A stretch of DNA of 64,000 bases, from NCBI GenBank assembly GCA_963698495.1, contig CAVORB010000016.1, forward strand, positions 1 to 64,000, in the 5' to 3' direction. The notes under the pieces are model-generated. The model had not been told where the DNA came from, searched no databases, and saw only the letters and a program-made list of their open reading frames with translations. A program made the translations under genes and the position numbers. Positions 1 to 8,611 of this stretch are shown one piece after another. The stretch is from CAVORB01 sp963698495. GTDB taxonomy: Bacteria > Pseudomonadota > Gammaproteobacteria > Chromatiales > Chromatiaceae. Position 1 is the first letter of the stretch. Each line of letters starts with the position of its first letter.

Positions 1-338
1 CCTCCTGGCGCTGCCCGCCAGGGAAGTGCGAAGCACGAGGCGGGTAGTCCCCGGCAGGCGTAGGCGCGTGCGTGGGGCCGTAGCGGCGCAGGGGCCGCAG
101 GTCCCGGAGCGAGCGAAGGGCCCATGCAAGCGCATCCGATACGCCGTCGAGCCATTTGTGGGAGCCGTCGTGCGCGGCTTCCCAACGAGGAAGTCGGGCG
201 CGGGGGCGGACGCAGGGCGTCCGGGGCACAGAAGAACTTGTCGCCATTTCCCGAGTCCCGGCGGCACAGGATGTCCCCGCCGGAAATCATGAGGGATCAC
301 GCGACACTCCATCAAGCGCGAGCTACGGTAGCCCTGGT
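1..338. other. Non-coding G/A-rich stretch downstream of glgC
   Basis: No convincing gene is seen. The short open frames here translate to Arg/Gly-rich low-complexity peptides without family resemblance. The plus strand is rich in G and A, with phrases of the type GGAGCGAGCGAAGGGCCC. Positions 14-44 can fold as CCCGCC...GGCGGG around an inner GTGC-GAA-GCAC hairpin. This looks like structured intergenic or repeat-like DNA. Whether it is dispersed in the genome cannot be judged from one copy. Confidence 0.5.
14..44. repeat. Nested inverted repeat (hairpin) near the window start
   Basis: CCCGCC at 14-19 pairs with GGCGGG at 39-44. Inside it, GTGC at 26-29 pairs with GCAC at 33-36 around a GAA loop. 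No T-tract follows on either strand, so an intrinsic terminator is unlikely. It may be part of a palindromic intergenic repeat, or be left over from a gene beyond the window. Confidence 0.35.
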
Positions 339-1598
339 CTACTCGGAGTAGCCTCCGCGGCTGCGCGACCGCGAGTCGCGGGCGAAATAGCTCGCGCGCC
401 CGCCCGGAATGACCGTGATTCCGGAAGGGCTGACGTGGAAGCGCTGGCGGTCGGCCTCCTCGTCGTAGCCGATGACGTCTCCGGCCTCGATGATGTTGTG
501 CCGGTCGATGATCACCCGGCGCAGTCGGGCGCCGCGGCAGATGCGGCTGTAGTCCATCACGATGCAGTCCTCGAGCTCCACGTCCTCCTCGATCACCGCC
601 TCGCGCCGGATGATCGAATCGCGGATGCGCACGCCGTCATGGATGACCGTGGCCGCCCCGAGCAGGCTGTTGCGCACCTCTCCCCCGAGCACACGTGCGA
701 CCGGGCCCTGGTAGTTGCTGGAGAAGATGGGCCACTGCGGGTTGAACATGTCGAACACGGGCTCGCCCCCGAGCACGTCCTTGTGGGCGTCGAAGTAGGC
801 GTCGATGTTGCCGACGTCGCGCCAATAGACGCGGTCCTCATAGGGCTTGATGCCGGGAATCTCGTTGGTCGCGAAGTCGTAGGCGAACAGGCGGTGGGTT
901 CTCAGCAGCCGCGGCAGCACGTGCCCGCCGAAGTCGGTCTCGCCGTTCTTGCGCGCCTCGTGCAGGGCGGACACGAGGACCTCGGTGTCGAAGATGTAGT
1001 TTCCCATCGAGGCGAACGCATGCGCGGGATCATCCGGCATCGGGGCCGGTTCGGCCGGTTTCTCCTGGAAGGCCTGGATGCGCCCCTCGGGATCGGCGGC
1101 GATGACGCCGAAGCCGCGGGCATCCGCGAGCGGGACGGGCAGGGCGGCGATCGTGACGTCGGCCTCTCGTTCGCGGTGGAAGGCGACCATCTGCCGGATG
1201 TCCATGCGGTAGATGTGGTCCGCGCCGAACACCGCGACCAGATCGGGGGCATGGTCCTCGATGAGGTTGATGTTCTGGTGCACGGCGTCGGCGGTGCCCT
1301 GAAACCAATGCTCCCCGGACATCATCTGCGGCGGCACGACGGTAACGAATTGGTCCTGCAGCAGCGGCGAGATGGTCCAGGACTTGCGCACGTGCTCGAT
1401 CAGCGACTGCGACTTGTACTGGACCAGGAGGTAGATGGTGTGGATCTGGGAGTTCACCAGGTTGCTCAGCACGAAATCGACGATTCGATACCGGGCGCCG
1501 AAAGGCACCGACGGTTTCGAGCGCACCGAGGTCAGCGGTTGGAGACGGGATCCCTGTCCGCCTGCCATGACGAAGGCGATGATTCGATCGGTCTGCAT
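339..1598 (-). CDS. glgC: Glucose-1-phosphate adenylyltransferase (ADP-glucose pyrophosphorylase)
   Basis: Makes ADP-glucose from glucose-1-phosphate and ATP, the committed step of bacterial glycogen synthesis. The N-terminus carries the nucleotidyltransferase signature (VMAGGQGSRLQPLT) and the KPSVPFG activator/substrate segment. The middle has the DHIYRMD metal/substrate motif, and the last ~130 residues form a left-handed beta-helix typical of GlgC. Length (419 aa) fits the family. I chose the ATG at 1598 (MQTDR) because GGAGGA lies about 5 nt upstream; an in-frame start five codons earlier is less well placed. It is transcribed away from gpmI. No other glycogen gene is in the window. Confidence 0.95.
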   Translation of the reverse strand: MQTDRIIAFVMAGGQGSRLQPLTSVRSKPSVPFGARYRIVDFVLSNLVNSQIHTIYLLVQYKSQSLIEHVRKSWTISPLLQDQFVTVVPPQMMSGEHWFQGTADAVHQNINLIEDHAPDLVAVFGADHIYRMDIRQMVAFHREREADVTIAALPVPLADARGFGVIAADPEGRIQAFQEKPAEPAPMPDDPAHAFASMGNYIFDTEVLVSALHEARKNGETDFGGHVLPRLLRTHRLFAYDFATNEIPGIKPYEDRVYWRDVGNIDAYFDAHKDVLGGEPVFDMFNPQWPIFSSNYQGPVARVLGGEVRNSLLGAATVIHDGVRIRDSIIRREAVIEEDVELEDCIVMDYSRICRGARLRRVIIDRHNIIEAGDVIGYDEEADRQRFHVSPSGITVIPGGRASYFARDSRSRSRGGYSE

Positions 1599-1937
1599 GT
1601 TTCCTCCCCGCACCCAATGCAGAGCGGGCGCTTTTTACCTCTTCATGTCCGTCGCCGCTGCGGGCGACGGCGCTGTCTACCCATGCTGGCATTCTCCACC
1701 ACTTTCCGTTCCGCGGGAACGCGACCCAAGGCTTTTTCGTCTGGGGGATGATGGAGGTCAGTGCCCTGGCTCACCTCTCCGCCTGCCGGTGGACATAGGC
1801 GCCGACCCGGCGGTCGTAGACAGCATAGGCCGCGTTCGGTGACGATTTCGTGAATCGAGAAATGCGCGGGGACCACAGGACGCCTCGCTGGGGCTAAACT
1901 AGGGGCCTTGTTCGAAGCGCTCTCTCGGAGGACGGTA
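1599..1937. other. Divergent intergenic region between glgC and gpmI
   Basis: About 340 nt hold the leaders of both genes. A hairpin, CCGTCGCC (1649-1656) with GGCGACGG (1663-1670), lies in the glgC 5' leader about 50 nt before its start codon. For gpmI, TAAACT at 1895-1900 could be a -10 element, but no good -35 is spaced from it. The GGAGGA at 1927-1932 is the gpmI ribosome binding site. No small ORF here looks real. Confidence 0.4.
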
Positions 1938-3482
1938 ATGGCCGACAAGCTGAAGGTACCGCGGCGGCCGGTTGTTTTGATCATTCTCGACGGCTTCGGG
2001 GTCAATCCGACCAAGGCCAACAATGCGGTTGCCATCGCCGACACGCCCCGCTTGGACGCCTACTTCTCCCGCAATGCCCACACCACGCTGCAGGCCTCCG
2101 GCCGCGCGGTCGGGTTGCCCGACGGTCAGATGGGCAACTCCGAGGTGGGCCACATGACCTTGGGCTCTGGTTGTGTCATCCGCCAGGATCTGGTGCTCAT
2201 CGACGACGCCGTTGCCGACGGCTCCTTCTTGGAGAACCCTGCACTCAACCAGGCGGCCGCCCGCGCCGCCGAGCGGAAACGCCCGGTTCACCTGATGGGA
2301 TTGATCTCGGACGGCGGCGTGCACAGCCATGTCAATCACCTGCTGGCATTGATCGGGTTGTGCCAGCGTAAGGGGGCGGTGCCCGTGGTGCACATGATCA
2401 CCGACGGCCGCGACACGCCGCCCCGCTCCGCCGTGGGCTACCTGGGTCGGGTCGAGAGCGCGCTCGAGGCGGCGGGCGGGCGAATCGTCACGCTTTCGGG
2501 CCGCTACTACGCCATGGATCGGGATCATCGCTGGAACCGCACCGAGCGCGCCTTTAACGCCATGGTGCACGCGCAAGGCCGGCCCGCCGACACGGCGGCG
2601 GAGGCGATCCGACAGGCCTACGCGGAGGGCGAGGACGACGAGTTCATCATCCCGACGGTGATCGCGGGCGGGGAGCCGATCGCGAACGGCGACAGCGTCA
2701 TCTTCTTCAACTTCCGCAAGGACCGGCCGCGACAGACCGTGTCGGCCCTGTGCAAGACGGACTTCGATCACTTCGACCGCGGCGCTTTCCGGGCGGCGGA
2801 AGTGACCTGCATGATGGAGTACGACAATCGCTTGGGCCTCGCTTACGCCTTCGACCATGAGCGGCCAGACGTCACCCTCGCGCAGGTGCTGAGCGAGGGC
2901 GGGATGAATCAGTTCCACTGTGCGGAGACCGAGAAATACGCGCACGTTACCTTCTTCTTCAACGGAGGGCATGGCGATCCCCTGCCGGGGGAGGAGCGCC
3001 GTCTGATCCCATCGCCCCAGGTCGCGACCTACGATCTCAAGCCAGAGATGAGTGCCGCGGAGGTCGCGGACGCCGTGATCGAGGCCCTGCAGAGCGGAAG
3101 CTACCCCTTCGTCGTCGTCAACTTCGCCAATGGCGACATGGTCGGTCACACGGCGGTCCGCGACGCCGTGATTCAGGCCGTCGAGACACTCGACCGGGAG
3201 GTCGGACGGGTGCTGGATGTGGCGGTGGAGGAGGGCTACTCGGTCATCCTCACGGCGGACCATGGCAATTGCGACGAGATGGTGGACCCGCTGACGGGCG
3301 CCCCTCACACCCAGCACACCGTCTATCCGGTGCCTTGCCTGATCGTCGACGAGACGCCCTGGCGGCTCGCCATCGGCGCCGGCATCGAGTCCATCGCCCC
3401 CACGGTGCTCGACCTGCTGGGGTTGCCCAAGCCCGGCGCGATGCAAGGTCATTCGCTCCTGATCGCCCCGGCGGAGGCCTGA
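1938..3482 (+). CDS. gpmI: 2,3-bisphosphoglycerate-independent phosphoglycerate mutase
   Basis: Interconverts 3- and 2-phosphoglycerate in glycolysis and gluconeogenesis, using two Mn2+ ions and a phosphoserine intermediate. Visible signatures are LILDGF near residue 18, the catalytic-serine motif GQMGNSEVGH with Ser68, and the late metal-site motif TADHGNCDEM. At 514 aa it has normal length. ATG at 1938 follows GGAGGA by 5 nt; an in-frame TTG at 1908 lies upstream but lacks a ribosome site. It is the first gene of a plus-strand series and its neighbour thyA begins 68 nt after its stop. A long antisense frame over this gene is a codon-bias shadow. Confidence 0.96.
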   Translation: MADKLKVPRRPVVLIILDGFGVNPTKANNAVAIADTPRLDAYFSRNAHTTLQASGRAVGLPDGQMGNSEVGHMTLGSGCVIRQDLVLIDDAVADGSFLENPALNQAAARAAERKRPVHLMGLISDGGVHSHVNHLLALIGLCQRKGAVPVVHMITDGRDTPPRSAVGYLGRVESALEAAGGRIVTLSGRYYAMDRDHRWNRTERAFNAMVHAQGRPADTAAEAIRQAYAEGEDDEFIIPTVIAGGEPIANGDSVIFFNFRKDRPRQTVSALCKTDFDHFDRGAFRAAEVTCMMEYDNRLGLAYAFDHERPDVTLAQVLSEGGMNQFHCAETEKYAHVTFFFNGGHGDPLPGEERRLIPSPQVATYDLKPEMSAAEVADAVIEALQSGSYPFVVVNFANGDMVGHTAVRDAVIQAVETLDREVGRVLDVAVEEGYSVILTADHGNCDEMVDPLTGAPHTQHTVYPVPCLIVDETPWRLAIGAGIESIAPTVLDLLGLPKPGAMQGHSLLIAPAEA

Positions 3483-3550
3483 TGTCATGCAGGGAATCGC
3501 CTTGCCGCGGCCGCTCTCCGCACTTCTGACCGGCTGAGGAGGACACCGCG

Positions 3551-4390
3551 ATGCAGCAATACCTCGATCTCCTGCGGGACGTGGTGGACAACGGTGTCGA
3601 CAAGCACGACCGCACCGGGGTGGGCACGCGCTCGGTGTTCGGCCGTCAGATGCGGTTCGACCTCGCGCGCGGGTTTCCCCTGGTGACCACCAAGAAGATC
3701 CACCTCAAGAGCGTGATCTACGAGCTCCTGTGGTTTCTGAGCGGATCCACCGACAACAACTGGCTCAAGGAAAGAGGTGTCTCGATCTGGGACGAATGGG
3801 CCGCCGATGACGGCGATCTGGGTCCCATCTATGGGCGCCAGTGGCGCAGCTGGGGCCGCCCGGATGGCACCCACATCGACCAGATCGCGGGCCTGGTCGA
3901 GGACATCCGGCGCGACCCCGACTCCCGCCGGCTCCTGGTCAGTGCCTGGAATCCGGCTGACCTGCCCTTGCCCGGGCTGGCTCCGCGGGATAACCCCGCT
4001 CGCGGACGGATGGCGTTGGCGCCCTGCCACTGCCTGTTCCAGTTCTACGTGGCCGGCGGCAGGCTGTCCTGCCAGCTCTACCAGCGAAGTGCGGACCTGT
4101 TTCTCGGGGTCCCCTTCAACATCGCGAGCTACGCCTTGCTGACGCACATGGTTGCCCAGCAGTGCGACTTGGAGGCCGGTGAGTTCGTGCACACCTTCGG
4201 CGACGTGCATCTCTATCGCAACCATCTCACCGACGAGATCGTCTTTGCCCAGCTGGGTCGCACGCCGCGCCCCCCGCCGCGGCTGGTGCTCGCGCGCCGC
4301 CCGCCCTCCCTGTTCGACTACGCGCTGGAGGATTTCATCCTCGAGGGCTACGATGCCCACCCGGCGATCCGCGCCCCGATCGCCGTGTAA
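3551..4390 (+). CDS. thyA: Thymidylate synthase (ThyA family)
   Basis: Converts dUMP to dTMP with methylene-tetrahydrofolate, the only de novo dTMP route in organisms that have it. The active-site cysteine lies in LAPCHCLFQF (Cys159), followed by the dUMP-binding QRSADLFLGVPFNIA block. Length is 279 aa against 264 in E. coli. The excess is largely a Pro/Arg-rich insert around residues 139-153 just before the catalytic loop. A strong GAGGAGGA ribosome site precedes the ATG. No folA gene follows, unlike many gammaproteobacteria; sohB begins 27 nt downstream instead. Confidence 0.96.
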   Translation: MQQYLDLLRDVVDNGVDKHDRTGVGTRSVFGRQMRFDLARGFPLVTTKKIHLKSVIYELLWFLSGSTDNNWLKERGVSIWDEWAADDGDLGPIYGRQWRSWGRPDGTHIDQIAGLVEDIRRDPDSRRLLVSAWNPADLPLPGLAPRDNPARGRMALAPCHCLFQFYVAGGRLSCQLYQRSADLFLGVPFNIASYALLTHMVAQQCDLEAGEFVHTFGDVHLYRNHLTDEIVFAQLGRTPRPPPRLVLARRPPSLFDYALEDFILEGYDAHPAIRAPIAV

Positions 4391-4417
4391 CCGGATCGAC
4401 CATCGCAGGACCCCGCC

Positions 4418-5410
4418 GTGATTGATGCCCTGATCGAGTACGGACTCTTTCTCGCCAAGACCCTGACCCTTCTGTTTGGGATCGGACTGCTGCTGATCCT
4501 GCTGGTGCGCGCGCGGCGGGGACGCCGTTTCGACGGCGATCGGCTCGAGGTGGAAGACCTCAACGACAAGTACCGCGACATGGCGCGCACGCTCAAACGG
4601 GCATCCCTGCCGCACAAGACATTTCGCAAGATCCTGAAATCGGACGAGAAGGCCGAGAAACGGCGCCGGAAGGGGGAGGGCAAGGGGCGGAAACGGATCT
4701 TCGTCGTCGACTTCCATGGCGACATCAAGGCGACGGAGGTCGCCTCCCTGCGGGAGGTCATCACCGGTGTGCTGATGGAGGCGGAAGACGGCGACGAGGT
4801 GCTGGTGCGGCTGGAGAACGCGGGCGGCATGGTCACCGAGCACGGGCTCGCGGCGTCGCAGCTGGCGCGGGTGCGCGAGCACAAGGTCGCGCTTACGGTG
4901 TCGGTCGACAAGGTCGCCGCGAGCGGAGGCTACCTCATGGCCTGTGTGGCCGACCGCATCATCGCGGCTCCCTTCGCCGTGGTCGGCTCAATCGGCGTGG
5001 TGGCGCAGCTGCCCAACTTCCATCGCCTGCTGGAGCAGAGCGGCGTCGATTTCGAGCTCCACACCGCGGGCGAGTACAAGCGCACCCTGACCCTGTTCGG
5101 CGAGAACACGGAGGCGGGCCGGGAGAAGCTGCGCCAGCAGCTGGAGGACACCCATCTGCTGTTCAAGGATTTCATCAGCGAGTACCGCCCGCGGCTTGAC
5201 CTCCCGCGGGTGGCCACGGGCGAGTATTGGCACGGCAGGCAGGCGCTGGATCTGGGCCTGGTGGACGAGATCAAGACCAGTGACGACTACCTGATGGATG
5301 CGCGCGAGCAGGCCGATCTCCTTCTCGTCTCCTACGAGGCGCGCAAACGACCGGTGGAGCGTTTGCTCGCGTCCGTCCAGGCCATCCTCAGGACACTCGG
5401 TATCCGCTGA
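4418..5410 (+). CDS. sohB: Inner-membrane serine protease of the SohB (S49) type
   Basis: S49-family (signal peptide peptidase-like) protease anchored in the inner membrane. One transmembrane helix spans about residues 8-31, followed by a very basic Lys/Arg-rich linker (70-92) and the protease domain. The Ser-Lys dyad is readable: Ser169 in VAASGGYLMA and Lys221 in AGEYKRTLTLFGEN. The 52-residue spacing fits the family, and length (330 aa) is close to the E. coli protein. The start is a GTG at 4418 with a weak ribosome site. It probably shares a transcript with thyA. Substrates are not known from sequence. Confidence 0.88.
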   Translation: MIDALIEYGLFLAKTLTLLFGIGLLLILLVRARRGRRFDGDRLEVEDLNDKYRDMARTLKRASLPHKTFRKILKSDEKAEKRRRKGEGKGRKRIFVVDFHGDIKATEVASLREVITGVLMEAEDGDEVLVRLENAGGMVTEHGLAASQLARVREHKVALTVSVDKVAASGGYLMACVADRIIAAPFAVVGSIGVVAQLPNFHRLLEQSGVDFELHTAGEYKRTLTLFGENTEAGREKLRQQLEDTHLLFKDFISEYRPRLDLPRVATGEYWHGRQALDLGLVDEIKTSDDYLMDAREQADLLLVSYEARKRPVERLLASVQAILRTLGIR

Positions 5411-5413
5411 CGG

Positions 5414-5468
5414 GCGGCCTGCCGGCACAGGTGCCCGACCGGGGGAATTACCGCCGCCGGCAGGCCGC
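5414..5468. repeat. 13-bp inverted repeat just after sohB
   Basis: GCGGCCTGCCGGC at 5414-5426 pairs perfectly with GCCGGCAGGCCGC at 5456-5468 across a 29-nt loop. It begins 4 nt after the sohB stop and is followed 9 nt later by TTATACT, a possible -10 for the next gene. There is no T-run, so it is not a standard intrinsic terminator. It may protect the sohB mRNA 3' end or be an operator for the downstream gene. Confidence 0.45.
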
Positions 5469-5538
5469 GACCTCGCTTATACTTCCAAGCCTGCGCCCGT
5501 AAGGTCGCCACCACCGCCAGAGACGATGGGGAAGCATC

Positions 5539-7545
5539 ATGACCACCACTCCCGACACCAAAAAAACCTGCCACAACCCTCTCTTCCGGATGCTCAGCGC
5601 CGGTCAGCGCCGACAGCTCCTTGCCAGCTCCCTGGCCCTGGCGGGGGCTGCTCTGGCGTTTCCCGCCGCCGGCCAGGACGCCCAGTCGAGTCCGGGCGCA
5701 GAGGCCCAAGCCTTCCAGGTGGCTGAGGACGCGCGCCGGGCATTCGATACCCTCGCGGCACTGCAGGCCCGCCAGAAGGGGATGGAACAGGAGGCGGAAC
5801 GTCTGCAGCAGGCCCTGAGAGACATGGAGCTTGAGGCCGCCGAGCTGCGTGGTCAGTTATCACGCCTGGAGCAGATCAACGCGGAGGTGGATAGCGCCCG
5901 CGCGGCGCTGGCGGACGAGAAAGCGCGATGCGCCGCCGATCTTGCCCAGGCGAGGCAGGGGGCGGAGCAGGCGCAGCAAGCCCTGCGCGAGCGAGCAGAG
6001 TCCGAGCAGCAGCGCCAAGCGGAGCAGGAGCAGCTAGCCAACCGCTTCGCGGAGCTGGAGGCGCTGCGGGACCAGGCCTTGACCGCCAATCTCGGCCTGC
6101 AGGAGGACAAGCGAAAGCTGACCGCTGAGATCGAGGCGCAGCGCCAGACCCTCGCCGAGTCACGGCTTCAGCTCGAATCGTTGCAGGCGAAGCTGGGCGC
6201 GACCCAGACGGAGCTGCAGGTCGTTGCTGACGCCAAGGCGGGTCTTGAATCCGAGCTGATGCAGACGCGCGAGTACAAGGATGCGATTGGTCAGGATCTC
6301 GCGGCGGCCCAGGAGGCCCAGCGGCAGGCCCAGGCGGAGAACGAGCGACTCCAGGCCGCGGTCGCGGATCTCCAATCGCAGCTTGCCGCGAAGTCCGGCG
6401 AAACCGAGCAGGCGCAGGCCAAGCTCGCTGGCCTGACGACCGAGTATAAGACCCTGGAGGATCTGCAGGCGCAGGCCCTGTCCGCGGCGGACGAGGGGAG
6501 TAAACGCATCGCGTCCCTGGAGGCGCGCGTGGCGGAGCTGGAGGGCGCCAACCAGGCCCTCACCAGTGAAAGAGACGAGCTAGCGGGGCGACTGACGACG
6601 GCAGAGAGCGCGAACGCTGACCTGGAGAAGAAGCGCGCCGATTTACAGGCGGCACTCGACTCCTCCGAAGCGAAGGCGGCGGACCTGCAGGCGCGAATTA
6701 CGCAGCAGGAACAGGCGCATGCCGCGGCATTGGCGGAAGCCGCGGAGGTCAAGGCCAAGCTCGATGCCGAGAAGAGCGAGCTGGCTGCGGCGCTGGCCAG
6801 TTCCCGTCAGGAGGCGGAAGATCTCGCGCAAAAACACAAGGTGCTTCAGGAGACCCACGCGGGTGCGGTGGCCGCCGTGGAGCGGCTGCAGAAGGACAAG
6901 TCCGATCTGCAGGCCAGCCTCGAAACGGAACAGAAAAGGGCCGCGGATTTGGACTCCATGCACGGCGAGGCCAGGAAACAGGTGGGAGACCTTGAGCAGC
7001 GCCTGCGCGAAACCGAGGAGCGGGCCGCGTCCGAGGTGCAGGCGCTGCAGGCACAGCTGGCCCAGGCCGAGCAGGCGGCGACCGACGAGCGCGGGAAGCT
7101 CCAGGCACAGCTGGCCGCGAGGGAAGGCGAGGTCGGCGACCTCCAGGCGCGGCTCCAAGAGGCCGAGTCGGGGCTGACGGAGCTTCGCGGCAAGCTGCCC
7201 GCGAGCGAGGGCGGGACGGTCTCCGACGAGCAAGTCCAGGGGGCCGCGGCGGAGTACCTCCAGTCGCTGCGCGATCTGCACTACAAGAGAGGAGAAATGG
7301 ACAAGGCGGCCTGGAATGAGGAGCGAGGCCGGCTCGAGCATGCCTTGCGCGACAAGCAGTACCTGCTTGCCCAGTCCATGTCCGCGCGCAGTGTATATCC
7401 GGTGCAGCGCAACGACACCCTGGCCAAGATCAGCAGGGAGGTATACGGAGACGGGAACCGCTGGCCGGAGATCTTCGAGGCCAACCGGCATCTGCTGGAG
7501 AATCCGGATCGCGTCTTTCCCGGCATGACCCTGGTCATACCCTGA
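5539..7545 (+). CDS. Secreted long coiled-coil protein with C-terminal LysM-type domain
   Basis: Not assigned to a named family. The N-terminal ~45 residues look like a signal sequence: a basic start, a hydrophobic run ending AALAFPAAGQ, and likely cleavage after Ala-Ala-Gly. Residues ~60-560 are almost unbroken Ala/Glu/Gln/Leu heptads, predicting a very long parallel coiled coil. The last ~50 residues (VQRNDTLAKISREVYGDG... to a terminal FPGMTLVIP) match a LysM peptidoglycan-binding module. The likely role is an envelope protein tethered to peptidoglycan with a rod reaching across the periplasm. It resembles FimV-like or TolA-like architectures only in general design. A possible -10 (TATACT, 5478-5483) suggests its own promoter. 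The following HAD gene starts 63 nt later. Confidence 0.72.
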   Translation: MTTTPDTKKTCHNPLFRMLSAGQRRQLLASSLALAGAALAFPAAGQDAQSSPGAEAQAFQVAEDARRAFDTLAALQARQKGMEQEAERLQQALRDMELEAAELRGQLSRLEQINAEVDSARAALADEKARCAADLAQARQGAEQAQQALRERAESEQQRQAEQEQLANRFAELEALRDQALTANLGLQEDKRKLTAEIEAQRQTLAESRLQLESLQAKLGATQTELQVVADAKAGLESELMQTREYKDAIGQDLAAAQEAQRQAQAENERLQAAVADLQSQLAAKSGETEQAQAKLAGLTTEYKTLEDLQAQALSAADEGSKRIASLEARVAELEGANQALTSERDELAGRLTTAESANADLEKKRADLQAALDSSEAKAADLQARITQQEQAHAAALAEAAEVKAKLDAEKSELAAALASSRQEAEDLAQKHKVLQETHAGAVAAVERLQKDKSDLQASLETEQKRAADLDSMHGEARKQVGDLEQRLRETEERAASEVQALQAQLAQAEQAATDERGKLQAQLAAREGEVGDLQARLQEAESGLTELRGKLPASEGGTVSDEQVQGAAAEYLQSLRDLHYKRGEMDKAAWNEERGRLEHALRDKQYLLAQSMSARSVYPVQRNDTLAKISREVYGDGNRWPEIFEANRHLLENPDRVFPGMTLVIP

Positions 7546-7608
7546 TCATGGGTCAAGACGGGACGCGCGCGGCGGGCGCCGCGGCCGGCGCCCGTCACCG
7601 TCCAGTCC

Positions 7609-8487
7609 ATGCCGATCAAGCCGGGAGTTGTCGACGCCATGGTCGAGGGCGCGGAGGCGGCGCGCATCTCTGCCGCCGAGCTGATCGGCGCCTACGATGG
7701 CTTCCTTCTCGACGCTTACGGGGTCCTGGTCGACAAGACGGGTGCATTGCCGGGGGCCGAGGGGTTTCTCAAGCGCCTTGTCGATGCCGGGAAACCCTAT
7801 CTCGTCCTGACCAACTCCGCGAGTCGCTTGCCGGAGACGCTGGCACGGGAGTTCTCTGCCGCGGGTTTCGAGATTCCGGCTGCCCGCATCCTCACCTCGG
7901 GTCTCCTGCTCGAGGACTGCTTCAGGGAACGGCGCCTGGAAGGGGCCGGCTGTCTGGTGCTCGGGCCGGCGGACTCCGCGCGTTACGTGAGGCGCGCCGG
8001 CGGCCGTGTGGTGTCGGCCGGGGCGGATGCCGAGGTCGTGGTCATCGCCGATCAGCAGGGATTTCCCTGCCTGGATCTGATGGATCACGCCTTGAGCCTG
8101 ATCCTGCGACGGCTCGACGCCGGTCGCCCGATGCACATCCTGCTCTGCAACCCCGATCTCATCTATCCGGTGGCGCCCGGCCGCTACGGATTCACCGCCG
8201 GTGGTTTGGCCGCCATGCTCGAAGCCGTGATGCGCGAGCGTTATCCCGGGATGTCCAAACCCATCGTAGCGCTCGGCAAGCCGCATCGACCCATGTTCGA
8301 CGCCGCGCGCCGGCGCCTGAGCGGCGGACGCCTGGTCATGATCGGGGACCAAATGGCCACGGACATCCTCGGGGCCAACCGCTGCGGCATCGACTCTGCG
8401 CTGGTGGGCTCCGGGCTGTCGCGCGGTATGGATGCCGCTCCGGCGGCGATCCGTCCCACCTGGCATCTCGGCTCGCTCATCGTTTGA
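7609..8487 (+). CDS. HAD-superfamily subclass IIA hydrolase (NagD-like)
   Basis: Predicted cytosolic HAD-IIA hydrolase. Motif I is LLDAYGVL with nucleophile Asp35, motif II is LTNSAS, the motif III lysine sits in ALGKPHRP, and motif IV is MIGDQMATD. A large C2-type cap lies between motifs II and III. Tyr37 takes the place usually held by the general acid/base Asp (D+2) of phosphatases. HAD-IIA relatives with DxWG/DxYG motifs exist, so this need not be inactivating, but it leaves substrate and activity uncertain. Length is 292 aa. ATG at 7609 has no clear ribosome site; the ATG at 7639 is an alternative. It ends convergent to glnD. Confidence 0.75.
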   Translation: MPIKPGVVDAMVEGAEAARISAAELIGAYDGFLLDAYGVLVDKTGALPGAEGFLKRLVDAGKPYLVLTNSASRLPETLAREFSAAGFEIPAARILTSGLLLEDCFRERRLEGAGCLVLGPADSARYVRRAGGRVVSAGADAEVVVIADQQGFPCLDLMDHALSLILRRLDAGRPMHILLCNPDLIYPVAPGRYGFTAGGLAAMLEAVMRERYPGMSKPIVALGKPHRPMFDAARRRLSGGRLVMIGDQMATDILGANRCGIDSALVGSGLSRGMDAAPAAIRPTWHLGSLIV

Positions 8488-8611
8488 GTTGCCCCGTCGG
8501 GCGCAGAGCCCGCGCGGTGTCAAGTTTCCGGGATTGGTGCTGATCGTCGCCGAACGGCGCACGTTCTCGTTTTGGCGGCGCTCCCGGGCGGCACAAGGGG
8601 GCGTGCGGGAA

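Noticed and set aside
1899..3488. 529-codon frame antisense to gpmI
   Set aside because: Shadow of gpmI; no domain resemblance and the plus frame has the catalytic motifs and a good ribosome site.
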